The notes: generated from the letters alone by a model not told the origin. A DNA stretch of 64,000 nucleotides from Dillenia suffruticosa (GCA_033439265.1 JAVTVX010000005.1:4846001-4910000), one strand, 5' to 3'. Positions 49,382-62,090 are shown, counted from the stretch's first letter. Program-made: numbers and translations.

Positions 49382-50220
49382 CCTTAAAAAAAAGCGACGG
49401 CAATAAAAGAAGCCAGGAAAAAAAGATCCTGGCAAAAAGTGCCAAATAAGATTGGAATCACGAACATATATACCTCAAGGAACGATGAAAACGCGACAAT
49501 TTATGAAGACTAAACACGATAATAAAAAAACAATATTTTTTGTTTTATCGCCCGAGCTTAGATTATAAAACGTTACATGAACAATTGAGAAATAACACAA
49601 CAATTAAGATGCTTCCCAAAAAAATTCTCCAAACAATTTGTTTGGAGTCCCACACCAATTCCATTGTCACAAACTTAACGTCAGAGGGTCACAGCAATAT
49701 AAGTTATTGTAAATCTCTAGCATACAGGCATACGAGGATTCGGATGTCACAGACATAAGGAGAGAAGAGAAAAGAGAACGGCGAGTAGAAAGCACAAAGA
49801 GTACAAATGGATCAAGGAAACAAAGCAAATTAATTAGCCGAATCATTATAAACGCAAAAAAAAAAGAAAAAAAAAACCATTGTGGTTGAGATAAACAAGG
49901 GAAAAACAAGAACCTGGTTGAAAGAGAACAGAAGGTCCACAAATCTTCATGAGAAAGAAGAAATCGATCCACATAGATATACACCAACAAGATCACGTCC
50001 GTACGAAAGCGAAAACGTGGACTTCATGCATCGCAATCATAACAATCAAAAAACAACTCCCATCACCTCAATTCGCCAAAAAAATATAAAATTTCTGGGC
50101 AAAAGAAATATAATAAGGAAAATTCGTTTGATTTTCTTATTTAGTTAATCATTTATTTATAATTTTTATTATGTATTAGTATTATTCAATAACAGAGAAG
50201 AGAAGAGCGACCCATTTTTG
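49382..50220. other. Upstream region of the RPA-like gene
   Basis: Probably holds its promoter. There is no gene and no clear motif cluster. Frames near 49540-50148 are chance. Confidence 0.4.
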
Positions 50221-50224
50221 CGAC

Positions 50225-51210
50225 GCGGAATTACGTGTTCTGGATCAAAGGTTATAACACGTGCGTGTTCAGGACAAGAGGTGACAACACAGACAGCATA
50301 TACCTCCAACATCATTTTTTTTTTAAATTTAACAGAGAAGACGTATCTGTGTCTGGAACACCTAGTCTCTATTGCGTGTTCACAAGAAGAAAGGTTGTAA
50401 CATATTCGTGTTTAGAATAAAAGGGCAGAACAAACACACCATATTATTGTCAGTAACATCCAGATTTCTACTGTGAATGAAAGAACAACACCCTGAACCA
50501 TTGCGCGTTCAGGACGAGGCGACAGAACACACACAAACAATACAGTAACATTTATATCACTGTTTATGTTAGTAGAATCAATTATTCCAATACACGTGAG
50601 ACACATGACCACCTAACCACTCTTTGATAGCGACCACTCCTAGATAATTAATTATAAGCACTACTACAGAAATGTCGAATGGCAGAATCTCGTGCCGGAA
50701 ACTTTGACGTGTCCAACGCTGTATCACGAGTTTAGGACGAAAGGTTAGGACACATGCGTTTTCCGCACAAGAGGTGACAACATAAATACAATACATGGAG
50801 AACATCATTTTTTTTTGTTTTTTTTGTTTTTTAGTTAACAGAGAAGGGGAACCGGTGTCTTCAATATACGGTCTCCATCGGGTGTTCAAAAGAAGAAAGG
50901 TTGCAACATATCTGCGTTCAAGACAAGAGGCCACAACAGGGACACCATATCATTGTCAATAACATCCACATTTCTTCTGTGAAAGAATAAGCAATGGAAT
51001 CATTGCGCGTTCAGGACGAGATGACAGAACACACTAAAACAATACAGGAAGATTTGAGATCACTTTTTACGTTACAATAACCAATCATTCCAAAACAGGC
51101 GAGCTACACGTCCCCCCAACCACTCCCTTATAGTAACCACTCCCACATAATTAACCGTAAGAACCGTCACATAGACTTTGAATGTCAGAATACGATCCCG
51201 AAAATCTCAT
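50225..51210. repeat. Tandem duplication, unit about 493 bp
   Basis: Landmarks recur in order: GGTTATAACACGTGCGTG near 50250 and GGTTAGGACACATGCGTT near 50743, then ACAAGAGGTGACAAC, AACATCATTTTTTTT, AAGAAGAAAGGTTG, ATTGCGCGTTCAGGACGAG and CCACTCC..ATAATTAA. The units are clearly diverged. Frequent CAGGACGAG and GTTCAGGAC words are a different motif from the AGAACCAC family. Confidence 0.85.
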
Positions 51211-51809
51211 ATGATCAGTAACATCCCACATAATGAACCCATATGTCTTTTCCGAGGCTATGTATCCAGGGACAGGCAGTTGTGTGGAAGATCGCCTATG
51301 CATCTCGATACTTAGTTGTATACATCAGAATAGAAGTTCACCTATACAGCACAAGAGAACAAGCCCTGCATATGACAACAGAAGGAAAAGTACAGTTATG
51401 TAGTGCACAACCAAATAATTTTCCACAACGGGATATTCCTAAACCACTTCTAAACGACTTCAAATATTTTTCGGACATATGGCGCACATATCTTTTTCAT
51501 TTTAATTCAGGATATTTAATCTAAAAAAACCAAAGAGTTATAAAAAAAAATCGGAAATGCAATATCTATATATCCTATCCAAACACAATCCAAATGGAAT
51601 ATCCGCAAAAGGGAAAAATGTTTCAAATCTAAAAATACAAAAAACCATAAAAAGAAAGAAAAAACAAAAAAATCTTTTGATATCACATAATATCATAACA
51701 CCATAAATTCTATAACCAGATGGATACAGTCGTGGGTTGCGCAGGAAAACGTAGATCTCCAATGCGCACACCCACTGTGTCCTCCGAAGAGAAGGACCAT
51801 TTAGGTCTG

Positions 51810-52690
51810 TATTGGGCAGAACCACGTAGACCTGTGCAGCGTAGGACTACGCGATCGCGCGTTGCCAGACATGCGATTCTAAATCGTGGAGAACCAGGCG
51901 GTTCTGTGCAGTGCAGAACCAGGCGGTTCTGTGCATTGCAGAACCACTTGGAATCATGCAGAACTGTGCTTGAACAGAACGACGCGGATCTGCACGGCCA
52001 ACCACGGGGGTTGTGGGCCAGCCACCACTTAGTTCTTCATGTTGAGAGCAGAACTACCTTCACTCATCCAGAGCAGCCATTGCACAGAACCACACGGTAC
52101 TGCGACGCCAACCATCTAGTTCTGCATTGCGCAGAACCACGTGATTCGGTTGTAACCAAAATCCTGCACTGACTCATTATTTAATATTTTCACCTTGTAT
52201 GTTACAAATCGATAATCTAATTTAAAAAAGAAAAAAAAAATCGGCGACCCTGGATAGCAGAACCACGGAGTTTTGTTACATCCCAGAACAATGCCATACA
52301 CCGCATAGCAGAACCACAGAGTTTTGCCATATTGCAGAACCTGATGATACGCAGTGCAACGTAGCTCTGCAAAGCTACAGTATGCAATCCCCACCACATG
52401 GTTCTGCTGGACACGAGAACAATTCCGTCCTCCTCCCGAGTCCGCTACACAGTAGGGTCAAACTGTTCTTCCTGGGAATTTGAGTTCTGCCACGCCGCAG
52501 AACCACGTCATCCTGCCGAACAGCAGAACCACAGAGTTCTGCCATGCACGCAGCACAACCTCATGGTTCTGCTCCGAATCTTCCGCTATATCAGAGAAAT
52601 GTCTTGTTTTACTATAGCACAGAATAATAGGTTCTGCCATCTAGCAGAACCCCGTAGCTGCACACCGCAGAAGCACGGAGTCCTCTTCTG
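51810..52690. repeat. Dense cluster of the palindromic motif
   Basis: Many copies, including AGAACCAGGCGGTTCTGTGCA twice in a row near 51889-51932, GCGCAGAACCACGTGATTC near 52125, and GCAGAACCACAGAGTTCTGCC near 52523. Motif orientation alternates as nested inverted repeats. Confidence 0.88.
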
Positions 52691-53430
52691 TAAATAATTT
52701 TGGAATGTACGCAAGCTTTTTTTATAATTTTACTTTTGATCCTTCATGAAATTCCTCGCTCATTAAATAGCAATTCCGTACAAGATTATTATTTTTGTTG
52801 CATTTTTAATACCATCCTACGTAGCAGAACCACACCATTCGCTGCATACGCCCTGCCACACAACAAAACAGTTCGTTCCACCATGTGGCATAACGCCAGG
52901 AGCGATCAACCCATCGATAACAACACTTAAAATGATATCCTTCTTTAAATCCGAACACAACATCAAAGCAGTTTATTTATTTGGATCTTTAAATAACCAT
53001 GCACGCAGCACAACCTCTTGGTTCTGCTCGGAATGTTCCGCTATATGACAGAAACGTTTTGTTCTACTATAGCACAGAACAGTAGGTTCTGCGATATAGC
53101 AGAACCCCGTAGTTCCACACCACAGAAGCACGCAGTCCTCTTTTTGTAAATAAGTTTCGAATTTACGCAATTGTTTTTTATATTTTGACTTTTGAGCCTT
53201 CATGAAATCCCTCGCACATTTTCCTTACAAGATTATTATCTTCGTTGCATTTTTAATACCATCCTACGTAGCAGAACCACACCGTTCGTGGCATAGGCCC
53301 TGCCACACAGCATAACAGTTTGCTAGACCATGTAGCAGAACGCCAGGAGCAATCAACCCATCGATAACAACACTTAAAATTACATCCTTCTTTAAATCCG
53401 AACACAACATAAGAGCAGTTTTTTTTTTAT
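52543..53430. repeat. Tandem duplication, unit 455 bp
   Basis: CATGCACGCAGCACAACCTC begins at 52543 and 52998. The two units then run parallel through CATCCTACGTAGCAGAACC and CAACCCATCGATAACAACAC. Each unit contains several palindromic motif copies. Confidence 0.92.
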
Positions 53431-53699
53431 CTTTAAATAACCTTGCAATTATTTCTTTCTTAGCTTTAATTCCTGTCCTTTGTGGATTTTCTTGTCTATC
53501 AAATATCTAATCCTGTGAACATTAATATCTTCACAGGAAATTCGATCACAACACAAAAGATGTAACGTTTTTTAACCAATTGTTGCCTTTTTTTAAATAT
53601 ATCTTCAGTTCCTTTCTCCCATGAATTTTCTCACGCCAAACTTACATTTTTCTCGACATTAATATTCCTGTCCCGGGACCTCGGGGTAAAAATTGTTTT

Positions 53700-53920
53700 G
53701 CCGTTACCACAGAGCAGGACGGAAAAGTTCGGGCACGTAGCAGAACCGTCTTGTTCTGCTTCACGAGGTTAGTTCAGCAGCCTCGCAGAACCACATAGTT
53801 CTGCCGCATAGCGGAACCATAGTTCTGCTATGCACCAAGCCACATGTTTCCGTTCTGCGCAGAACAACACGGATCTGCTCAGCATGCTCAGCTGCACAAC
53901 AAAACCACAAAGTCCTGTTA
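53700..53920. repeat. Rightmost palindromic motif cluster
   Basis: Copies include GTAGCAGAACCGTCTTGTTCTGC near 53738 and GCAGAACCACATAGTTCTGCC near 53777. The motif becomes rare to the right of about 53.9 kb. Confidence 0.8.
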
Positions 53921-54296
53921 CACAGGGAAAACTCATATCCGTACAACGCCATGCTTTTATCGCTCCGTCGATGAAGGCCAAATACTCTAGGCAGAGCGTA
54001 CAGTTCCTTCGGAAGAAATAAACCAATAAAGACTGTCAGAGCATAAGATTTGCCGTTTTCATTTCTTGCCTTCATTGAAGAATTCTTCCGCGAGACAATG
54101 TTTTGGCCACAATTTTTTTAGCACACAAAATACCCGAAACCCAACAACGGCAAGACCACATCTCTTAAACCAGGACACAATACTAAATTCCAATACAAAA
54201 AGCAACTGCAGGAGCACGCAATACCGCAAGATTCCGGATACGACAACGCCCTGGAGAACCACCCACGGAGCCGGTGAAGTGCAGAGGTACAAACCT

Positions 54297-55220
54297 GTTG
54301 ATTCCATGAGGATTGCTTCTGATAGCCGGTTAACTTACATCGATCGAATCCCATTGTTCCTTAGCCCACGCGAAAAGCACAGCTAACCAATGCAACTTAA
54401 CCAGCCATCAGAACAATCCATATAGAATAAACACGCATGCAGCTCTCCACTCCTCCGGGTCCATGCGGTTCTCCATTCATAGTCCGCCCAACACCTGCAC
54501 AATGGCTGCAGAAACAAGCCTGCACCTTGCCAGCCCTGCACCAAATCCATGCACCGTCCGTCACTATGGATGTCCAGTATCTTTGCAAACACCCCATAAG
54601 CAGCAACGTACCCTCCCTGCCGAGACACCTACAAGAAGTAGCTAAACAAAGGCCAATCAAAATAAACCAAACATCCCAAAAGAGGACATCAAACATCCCA
54701 AAACAGGGGAAAAAAACACAAACCCTCAACACAGGAGCAAAATAGCAACAGTAAACGTGTTGATTCCACGAGGATTGCTTCTCATAGTTGGTTAACTTAC
54801 GTCGATCGAATGCCAATGTTCCTTAGCCCACGCGAAAAGCACAGCTAATCAATGCAACTTAACCAGCCATCAGAACAATCCCCATAGAATCAACACGTGT
54901 GCAGCTCTCCACATTTCCGGGTCCATGCGGTTCTCCATTCATAGTCCGCCCAACACCTGCACAACGGCTGCAGAAACAACCCTGCACCTTGGCACCCTGC
55001 ACCAAATCCATACGCGGTCCGTCACTCTGGACGTCCAGTAGCTCTACAAACATCCCATAAGCAGCAGCGTACCCTTCCTGCCGAGACACCTACAAGAAGT
55101 AGTTAAACAAAGACCAATCAAAATAAACCAAACATCCCAAAAGAGGGGATCAAACATCCCAAAACAGGGAAAATAAACATAAACCCTAAACACAAAAGGA
55201 AAATAGCAACAGTAAACCCG
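54297..55220. repeat. Tandem duplication, unit 462 bp, each with an exon-like frame on the minus strand
   Basis: GTTGATTCCAxGAGGATTGCTTCT begins at 54297 and 54759. On the minus strand each unit has a pyrimidine tract and TTGTAG acceptor. A frame beginning SRQxGYxAAYG and containing SDG..MDLVQG follows, ending near GIVLMAG and a stop or GT donor. In the left copy a one-base indel splits this frame. Amino-acid changes between copies are frequent, so strong protein constraint is not evident. No family recognised. Confidence 0.75.
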
Positions 55221-55399
55221 ACCGTACATCATCAGCAACATAGAAAAGCGGATCGCAAAAAGAATGGGAAAAAGGTCGGAGCTGAACGTCTCCATTCCCC
55301 CCCAGAGAGACAAACCTCTATACCGAAAGCAAAGGCAAACCATCACAACAGAGAAGAATAACCTCCGCAACGCATCCCAAAACAGGGGAAAAACGCACA

Positions 55400-55575
55400 A
55401 ACCTTGAACAAAGAGGAAGAGGATAAATATATTCACCACACTGGGAAACACTGCAAGACAAAAGCTCAGTGGCCATCTCGATCAACACCCTGAACAAAGA
55501 GGATGAAGATAAATATATTCGCGGAAACACAGCAAGAGAAAAGCTCAATGGCCATCTCCATCAACACCAAACCGT
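55400..55575. repeat. Tandem duplication of about 95 bp
   Basis: Two units share GAACAAAGAGGA.GA.GATAAATATATTC and AAAAGCTCA.TGGCCATCTC.ATCAACACC, at about 55405-55490 and 55492-55567. Confidence 0.8.
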
Positions 55576-56313
55576 GTACACAAAAAAACGACGAGAAGGG
55601 TCTAAGCCGAACGTCCCGGACGAGTCACAGAGACAAACCTTTAAAAGAAAAAACAAACAGTCCCGCACGGCTCACAGAGACAAACTTTCAAAAAGGAAAG
55701 ACAAAAAAGAACCATCAAAACAGAGAGAAGAAGAAAAGGAAACCCGCCAAAATCAGACCTTTAAAAGGAAACACAAAGACAAACCATCACACCAGCGAAG
55801 AGAAGAAGAAGAAGAAGAAGAAGAAGAGAAGAGAAACCGCCGCAATCAATACCTGAAATTGGACCGATCGACTCGCCCCACTCACAAAGCGAGATACAAA
55901 AAAAGAGAGCACCCGTCCTGCTTTTATGAAGAGATGAGAACAGAAGAGACAACAAAGAAAAATTAAGACGCAAAGGTCTAATCACAACGAGTACGAGTCC
56001 TCTCAACCACTCTAGACACGTCTTCCGTGAGATCCAGAAAGAAATCTGGTTGATTAAGATCTCTCACAACAGACAAAGACAAACAAAAAAAGAAAGAGAA
56101 AGGAAAGGAGAAAGAGGGAAAAAACCAAACAACGACAAAAAAACAAACAATCAGCTCCACCTCACCAACGACCTAAATAAAAGACAGAAGAAAGAAACAA
56201 CGGGTCACATCAGCTCCACCTCACCAACGACCAATCACCCTGCGCCAATTGGAGGACAACGAAATCCAGGTGGTAAGGGGTTTTTCACGCTTATATCTAT
56301 ATATTCTTAACGA
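55575..56313. other. Purine-rich right end of the accessory block
   Basis: A GAA microsatellite lies at about 55797-55835. The long plus-strand frame over 55469-55966 is Lys/Glu low-complexity and not credible as a gene. A short direct repeat, CAGCTCCACCTCACCAACGACC, occurs near 56151 and 56210. In Helitron sense this would be the 5' end. Confidence 0.5.
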
Positions 56314-59026
56314 TAATGATGCTCGTTGACGACAACGTAAGAGAAAACGTTTCGTTTAAAAGTTCTTTTCCGTGGGGAAATTAGAAACTTCATTCTTTTT
56401 CATGATAATTATTTTCCGAAGAAATCTATCCCCAAACGGCAGGTCGCAAAATTTAAGGAATAATTATTGGTATAATTATTATTTTTAAGATAAATTTATC
56501 AATATAATCTCTAATAATAATTTAATCTACTATTTTTAATTAATTTTTTTAATAAAATTTAAATAAAAAATTTTGAGTTTATAAAATAAGTGTTGTGTCA
56601 ATTAAACAGTAATTTATTTACACTTTATTTTTATTACATCGTTAATAATAATTTTGATCATTAATATTCCTCATTGCAAAGACATATCTTATTTATAATT
56701 TATGAAAAGATATATTAGATGAATTTTATGTAGAAAAAAATCATATATTAATTAATACCCGAACCAGTACCATCTTGAGCACAGATGAAATAATGATACA
56801 TCCATCACATTCCAATACTCCTCGACATATATTGATTTATGTTGATTTAAGTGTAAATACAAATAACTTATATATTACAAATAATAGTTCTTATCAACAC
56901 CTAATTCGCCTAATTGATTTAACGACCGGACATTGATTTTGTTAAGTAAGATTTTAAATTTGAGTATTATGTATAGAGAAATATATATCGAGAATGTTTT
57001 ACCTTTTAAAATATCTAACTTAATTCAAATCGGACTTAATCGGATCAGATATTATTATTAGGTACTAGTTGTTTAATAATTCTTAATCTTGCACTAATAT
57101 TATTGATTAATTAGAAAAATTAAATAATATAGGACAAAAAATTTAACTAATTAAATTTATTTTGGCTTGAGTTCTTAAAAGAGCCAAGATAATCTTAAAC
57201 ATTATAATTAAACTTATTTCTTAGAAGTAGAATGACGCCTGATTTTGCTTTGGAGTAATGACTTACTAGATTAAATTTCCCAAAACAACCAAATTGTCGG
57301 AACCAAACCAAGTTTCTTTATTTGTTAAAACTTAATTACCATTGGTCAGTCTATTATAATCGTGTGTTGATGGTTGCATCGGATAACTCCCACATTAGGC
57401 CCCGCTCACTTTTTATTGCATGCGTTTCCTCGTTCAAAAAAAAGGAGGACGTGAACGTGGGTGCCGCAGTACAACAACAGCGGCTGCTCTCGGAGTACAA
57501 AAGGAAAATTCGTGTTGCCCCTTTAATTTTTTTTTTCAATTCTTCACAAAATAAAGAAAAAGAGAAATCCTTTTTTCCATCTCAACAAATATTCGATTTA
57601 TTTATTGATATATATTTGTATATTAGATAATAAATAAGTAAAGTAATCAACAATATTATTAAAATTAATCAAATCTTTAAAAAAATATATATAAATAGAA
57701 AATTCGATGCATAAATTATTTAATCAGATAATATTTTGAATTTATTGTCTTTAACGATAATATATATATAATTTTAAATTCTTGAAAAAGACAGAAGAAT
57801 AATCCCCAAAAATTTTAAAAAAATTGAAAAAGAGGGAGAAATGGTTCTCAAATTGATTTATTCCTCGTCTCTTCATTGAAAATGAAGGCAAATGTGCCCC
57901 ACTTTGGCTTTTGATGGGTTACTTGGGAAAGAAAGGGTCATCTTCTGCGAGTTTTAATAAAAGTCTTGCAATAAAAAAAGAAAAAAAAAAGCCAAATGAT
58001 TCGTTACATCCTAAAAAACTACCTAGTGGTTGCAGCACAAAACACGACCATAAAAGTTTAATGATCCACAAATCCACCGAACTCTTCATTTATCATTTTT
58101 CCTTTTTTCCTTTTAAACTATACATTAAAGGGTATCCTTCCTTATGTGACGAATGCAATAATATATAAATATATATGTTTCATTAAATTCTTTCACTTAA
58201 TTTATGGTAAATTTGATTCACAGAAGGGGAGGGAGAAGGAAAGGAGAAATTTTACTATATCTTATGAAAGTAAATACATTTTTTTCTATTGTATCGGTAG
58301 GAATGAAAGAAGATGAAACGGGTATTATTTGTTCTTATTTAGTTGGAGTGAAAAGTGTAAAGGGAGGAAGAAGAAAATGAGTATTACCTTTTTTAAACAT
58401 GTAAAATTAAAAAAAAATAATAATTTTATCAACAAATTTTCATTGTAATCCCAATCCATCCACAAGTGGAAAGATTGTTTTTTTTTTTTTTTAAACGTGA
58501 AGGGGATATTATTTCACTTCTCTTTTACTTACATCCTCAATTTTTACTCCAAACCAAACGAAAATAATATCATATTTCATCTCATATTTACGTCCCTTCA
58601 TTTTTCTTCTCCAACTTTACATCTTATTCTTAAGTTGTCATAATTTATTCTTTTATAAATAGAAAAAACTAGAATTTAAAATTTTTAAATGGAAATAGAT
58701 TGTGTCGATTCAGATATAATTTATTAATCTAATGATATAGTTTCGAGTGGATTTAGTCTGTGAACCCCTATCAAATGATCATAATTAAGGTGTATGTTGC
58801 TGGTTCATTGTAATGTCATTCTATTGGACCACTAAGAACCTTGCGTAGGAAGTTTAATCTCGGGGTTACCTTTGAAAAAAGGTCCCAGATGTAGACCCAA
58901 ACCACCCTGCATAACCCTATCCACGGTAACTTTTTTAGACCTCTTTGCTTTTATTTTGATCACTCTTGTCTTAAATTAAACTTAGCCCTATCTTAATGTT
59001 GATTTTTTAATTTGTATTACATAAAA

Positions 59027-59059
<33 letters not shown>

Positions 59060-62000
59060 TATTTTATAGACCCTCTCTCCCTTTTCAAATTTCTCCCGTA
59101 TGAAAGAAAAGGGGGGAAACCAGAGCGGGGGAGGAAATGGGTTAGGTGAATGTTCACATGCGATGTAAACAGGCAGGTTGAGTAGTTGACCGATTCGGAT
59201 TAGGGGCCTCAAAATTACCGCCAATAGCCCGTGACGTCCGCCTTGCGCCGCTCAATCACACCGGCTGCTTCCAGTCAAATCTCACCTACGCCCGTCCTGC
59301 CCCTTCAATTATTCCTCTATTTGACCTTTGTTCTTTGTCACTCTTGTGTTCCACAGCTTCTCTTGGCGCGTGCAGCACGAGATTACTTTATTTATATCTA
59401 TACCTTCCCAGAAAAGTATCGAATGTGGGTTGATTTAGTAGGATATGATTTTAAATCTTTTAATTAAATTTTTGAGTTCGACTGATAGTTTAGATATGGA
59501 AAAAATTATATTAAGAGGGTAGCTCCTTAAATGAGTCACTGTAAATCACGAACTTGATTAATTAGAATATAATTTTATAGACCGATTAGTATAATATTAA
59601 AAAAATAAATAAATAATGTCTTACAACGTAAAAAAAGATTTATTTTTTATTTGTAAAAAGGTTTAGAAATTTAATTACTTATTTTTCTAAAAATATAATT
59701 AATGAAATTATTTATTATAATGATGAAATTATTTGATTACGGATCGGTATTTATTATAATTTTAATATTATTAGGTATATATAATGCATAAAAATAATAT
59801 AGAAATATTTTTATTTTCATGTTTAATATTTTCTCATTTCTTCACTAATCTATTTCTATTTTTACTCACTAATCTGTACGTTACCCTTACATAAAATTAT
59901 GATAGTTAAAATCCCTTTCTTTCACTCTTACGGTGGAAATAAGAAAAGTAGTGTCCTATGAAAATCATAAAGAGTGTCACATGAGAAAATACGTATATTT
60001 TGTTATTTTTAAAAATGTTAGAAATATAATTATCTATTTTTCTTGATATATAATTAATAAAATTATTTAATATTATAATAATGAAGTTATTTAATGGTGG
60101 ATTAATATTTATTCTAATTTTAATATTATTAGATATATACAATATATTAAGAAAATATAAAATTTTTTTATTTTTATGTTTAATACTTTTTTCTTTTTCT
60201 CAATGATTTGTCTCTTTTTTTTTTCTCAATAATCTATTTTCTACTTTTATATAAAATTACGGTGATCAAAATCCCTTTTGTCCACTCCTATGGTAAGAAC
60301 ACAATCCAACTTTTATTTATTCATATTTTCAATATTGAGAATACTATTCAATCATTATTGAAGTTATGACGGTTTATTTCACATCCATCAATGAATAATT
60401 AAGAGGTATTTCATTTAAACTTCCCTACTTCATTGTCCGCCACCTTTGTGGTCTTTATTAAATATTGGGTATTTTGTTAATTAAATTTGATAGGTTCGCA
60501 TGATTATTTAAAGTCACTATTCTATTCAACTCAAATACTTCCCTTTTAAAATGACCTGTAGCATAAACACGTACATGTGACCTAATTTATATAAAACTTG
60601 AGCCAAATATTTTAAATAAATTTGTATAATTCTTTTCTCTATTATTAATAACAACTCATAAATTTAAACTATATAAGGAAGATAATATTTTTATAAAATC
60701 AATAAAAAAATCAAATTTACTCCACTAAAAAAGAATTATCAAATCATTGAATATCAGAATATAAATATATGATTCATAATGCAACTTCAATTCAAATTTC
60801 GATAATAAAATATCAAATATCTTATCATTTCATTTTCAATCTATTAATATGATGTTTATTTTTTATATTCAAATATATAAGAAACAAAAGTGGAATTACA
60901 GAGTTTGGAGGAGATAGTCCATAACAAATGGTAAAAAGATTGAATGGAACACTACTTTATTTGTGTTAGTCATTTGAAATAAAAGGTCTGGTCCCCATTA
61001 CCCCATTATTTGGGGTAACTCGTTTTGCCCACCAAAAATCAAAAGTCTTGCTTGCACAATTAAGTGAAAAAGTAGCAATGGTTCTACACCAGTCATCAAT
61101 GCAGAAAAGTAGGTCATGCAGCATCAGATAAAACAAATAGCAATTGACAAAACTCTGTAAGAGGTGGAATCCTTTACAATGTTGTATTGTATTGTAAGCA
61201 TAGTGCTAGTATTTTTATGTTTCCTTAATAATAGTGGCCCTTACTTTTTGTGCTGTTGGGTCATAATGCTATCAAGATAATAAAATTTGTTAAAAGAGCA
61301 CTAATATTCGTGTGTTATTCATATTTTTTTGCACCATTAGTAATACAGACTATTGACTAATCAGATAATTAATACAATGTAATTAATAATTGATGATTCT
61401 ATTCAATAAAAATATTATAAGAGACAACTGAAATGATATTATAACTAGAAAAATTATTACATAAACAATTAAATAATTAAACTTGTATAGTATTTTAAAG
61501 ATTAATATACAAATAGAGAAAATGATTTAAATGACAATCAAGTTTATTTTATCTGGTTAAAATTTTCAACTCGACTTTATCTTAAGATGGTGAGAAGTGA
61601 TCCTACAAAATTAACTAGAGTTCCAAGTATCCTCACGTAGAGTGTTGAGATCTACATGAACAATAGCAGTGGTATTGAAAGGGTGTTGTTCACGCGCAAT
61701 ATGGGAAGGTGGGATTAGAGAGGGAAAAATGGGAACTTCATCTCCTTGTAAGACCGCACCAATGTAATGCCATACAATAATGTCCCAACTCCTTCAGCTC
61801 TCTCGATTCCCACCACCCCGCCCCCCACTTTTGAGTGAAAGAGTAAATACGAAGACAAATGTAAGTATTGACAATGCAACCCTTGTGACTTTGTTAGTGG
61901 TGTAGAGGAAAAATGGTTATTCAAAAAATGGGAAATTGCTCTAAAGTCAGCTCCAGTGTCCTCGTTTCAAAATAACTATACCCCACTTGTGGGTCTAAAC

Positions 62001-62090
62001 TTTCCTCCGTGGAGTCTAAACTTTGCTTTTCTTCTCCGTAGTGTACTAATCGTGTCTTCTCTTATAAGATTCTCTCTTTTAAAAAATATG
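56314..62090. other. Long AT-rich intergenic region, no gene seen
   Basis: No credible coding sequence on either strand. It contains an ATTTTT minisatellite (59034-59066), T- and A-runs (57525-57535, 58475-58495), and a degenerate duplication near 59630-60300. Frames at 57322-57630 and 57911-58168 show no family character. Confidence 0.55.
59630..60300. repeat. Degenerate tandem duplication, unit about 360 bp
   Basis: Parallel landmarks are ATATAATTAATxAAATTATTTA, TTTTAATATTATTAGxTATATA, and ATAAAATTAxGxTxxTxAAAATCCCTTT at 59891 and 60251. Confidence 0.65.

Larger units (their letters stand above)
20879..56313 (-). mobile_element. Putative giant, decayed Helitron (termini tentative)
   Basis: The core (about 36.7-49.4 kb) contains a RepHel gene and an RPA1-like gene in the same orientation, the hallmark gene set of autonomous plant Helitrons. 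The extent is inferred from one palindromic motif family (GCAGAACCAC/GTGGTTCTGC) that recurs on both sides of these genes. The proposed 3' end (minus sense) is CTAG at 20882-20879, preceded 12 bases upstream by a weak ACAC/GTGT hairpin. The proposed 5' end is TCGTTAAGAATATATAGAT starting at 56313. The flanking bases are A on the left (20878) and T on the right (56314), as Helitron AT-target insertion requires. The hairpin is poor and the 5' end lacks a strong match, so the boundaries are uncertain. A 6.16-kb LTR element is nested inside. Confidence 0.4.

Noticed and set aside
51720..52172. 150-codon plus-strand frame
   Set aside because: Made up almost entirely of the AGAACCAC motif read in frame, so it is not protein-like.
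55469..55966. 165-codon plus-strand frame rich in Lys and Glu
   Set aside because: Low complexity driven by GAA and AAAGA repeats, with no domain. It probably lies in the untranslated 5' region of the Helitron.
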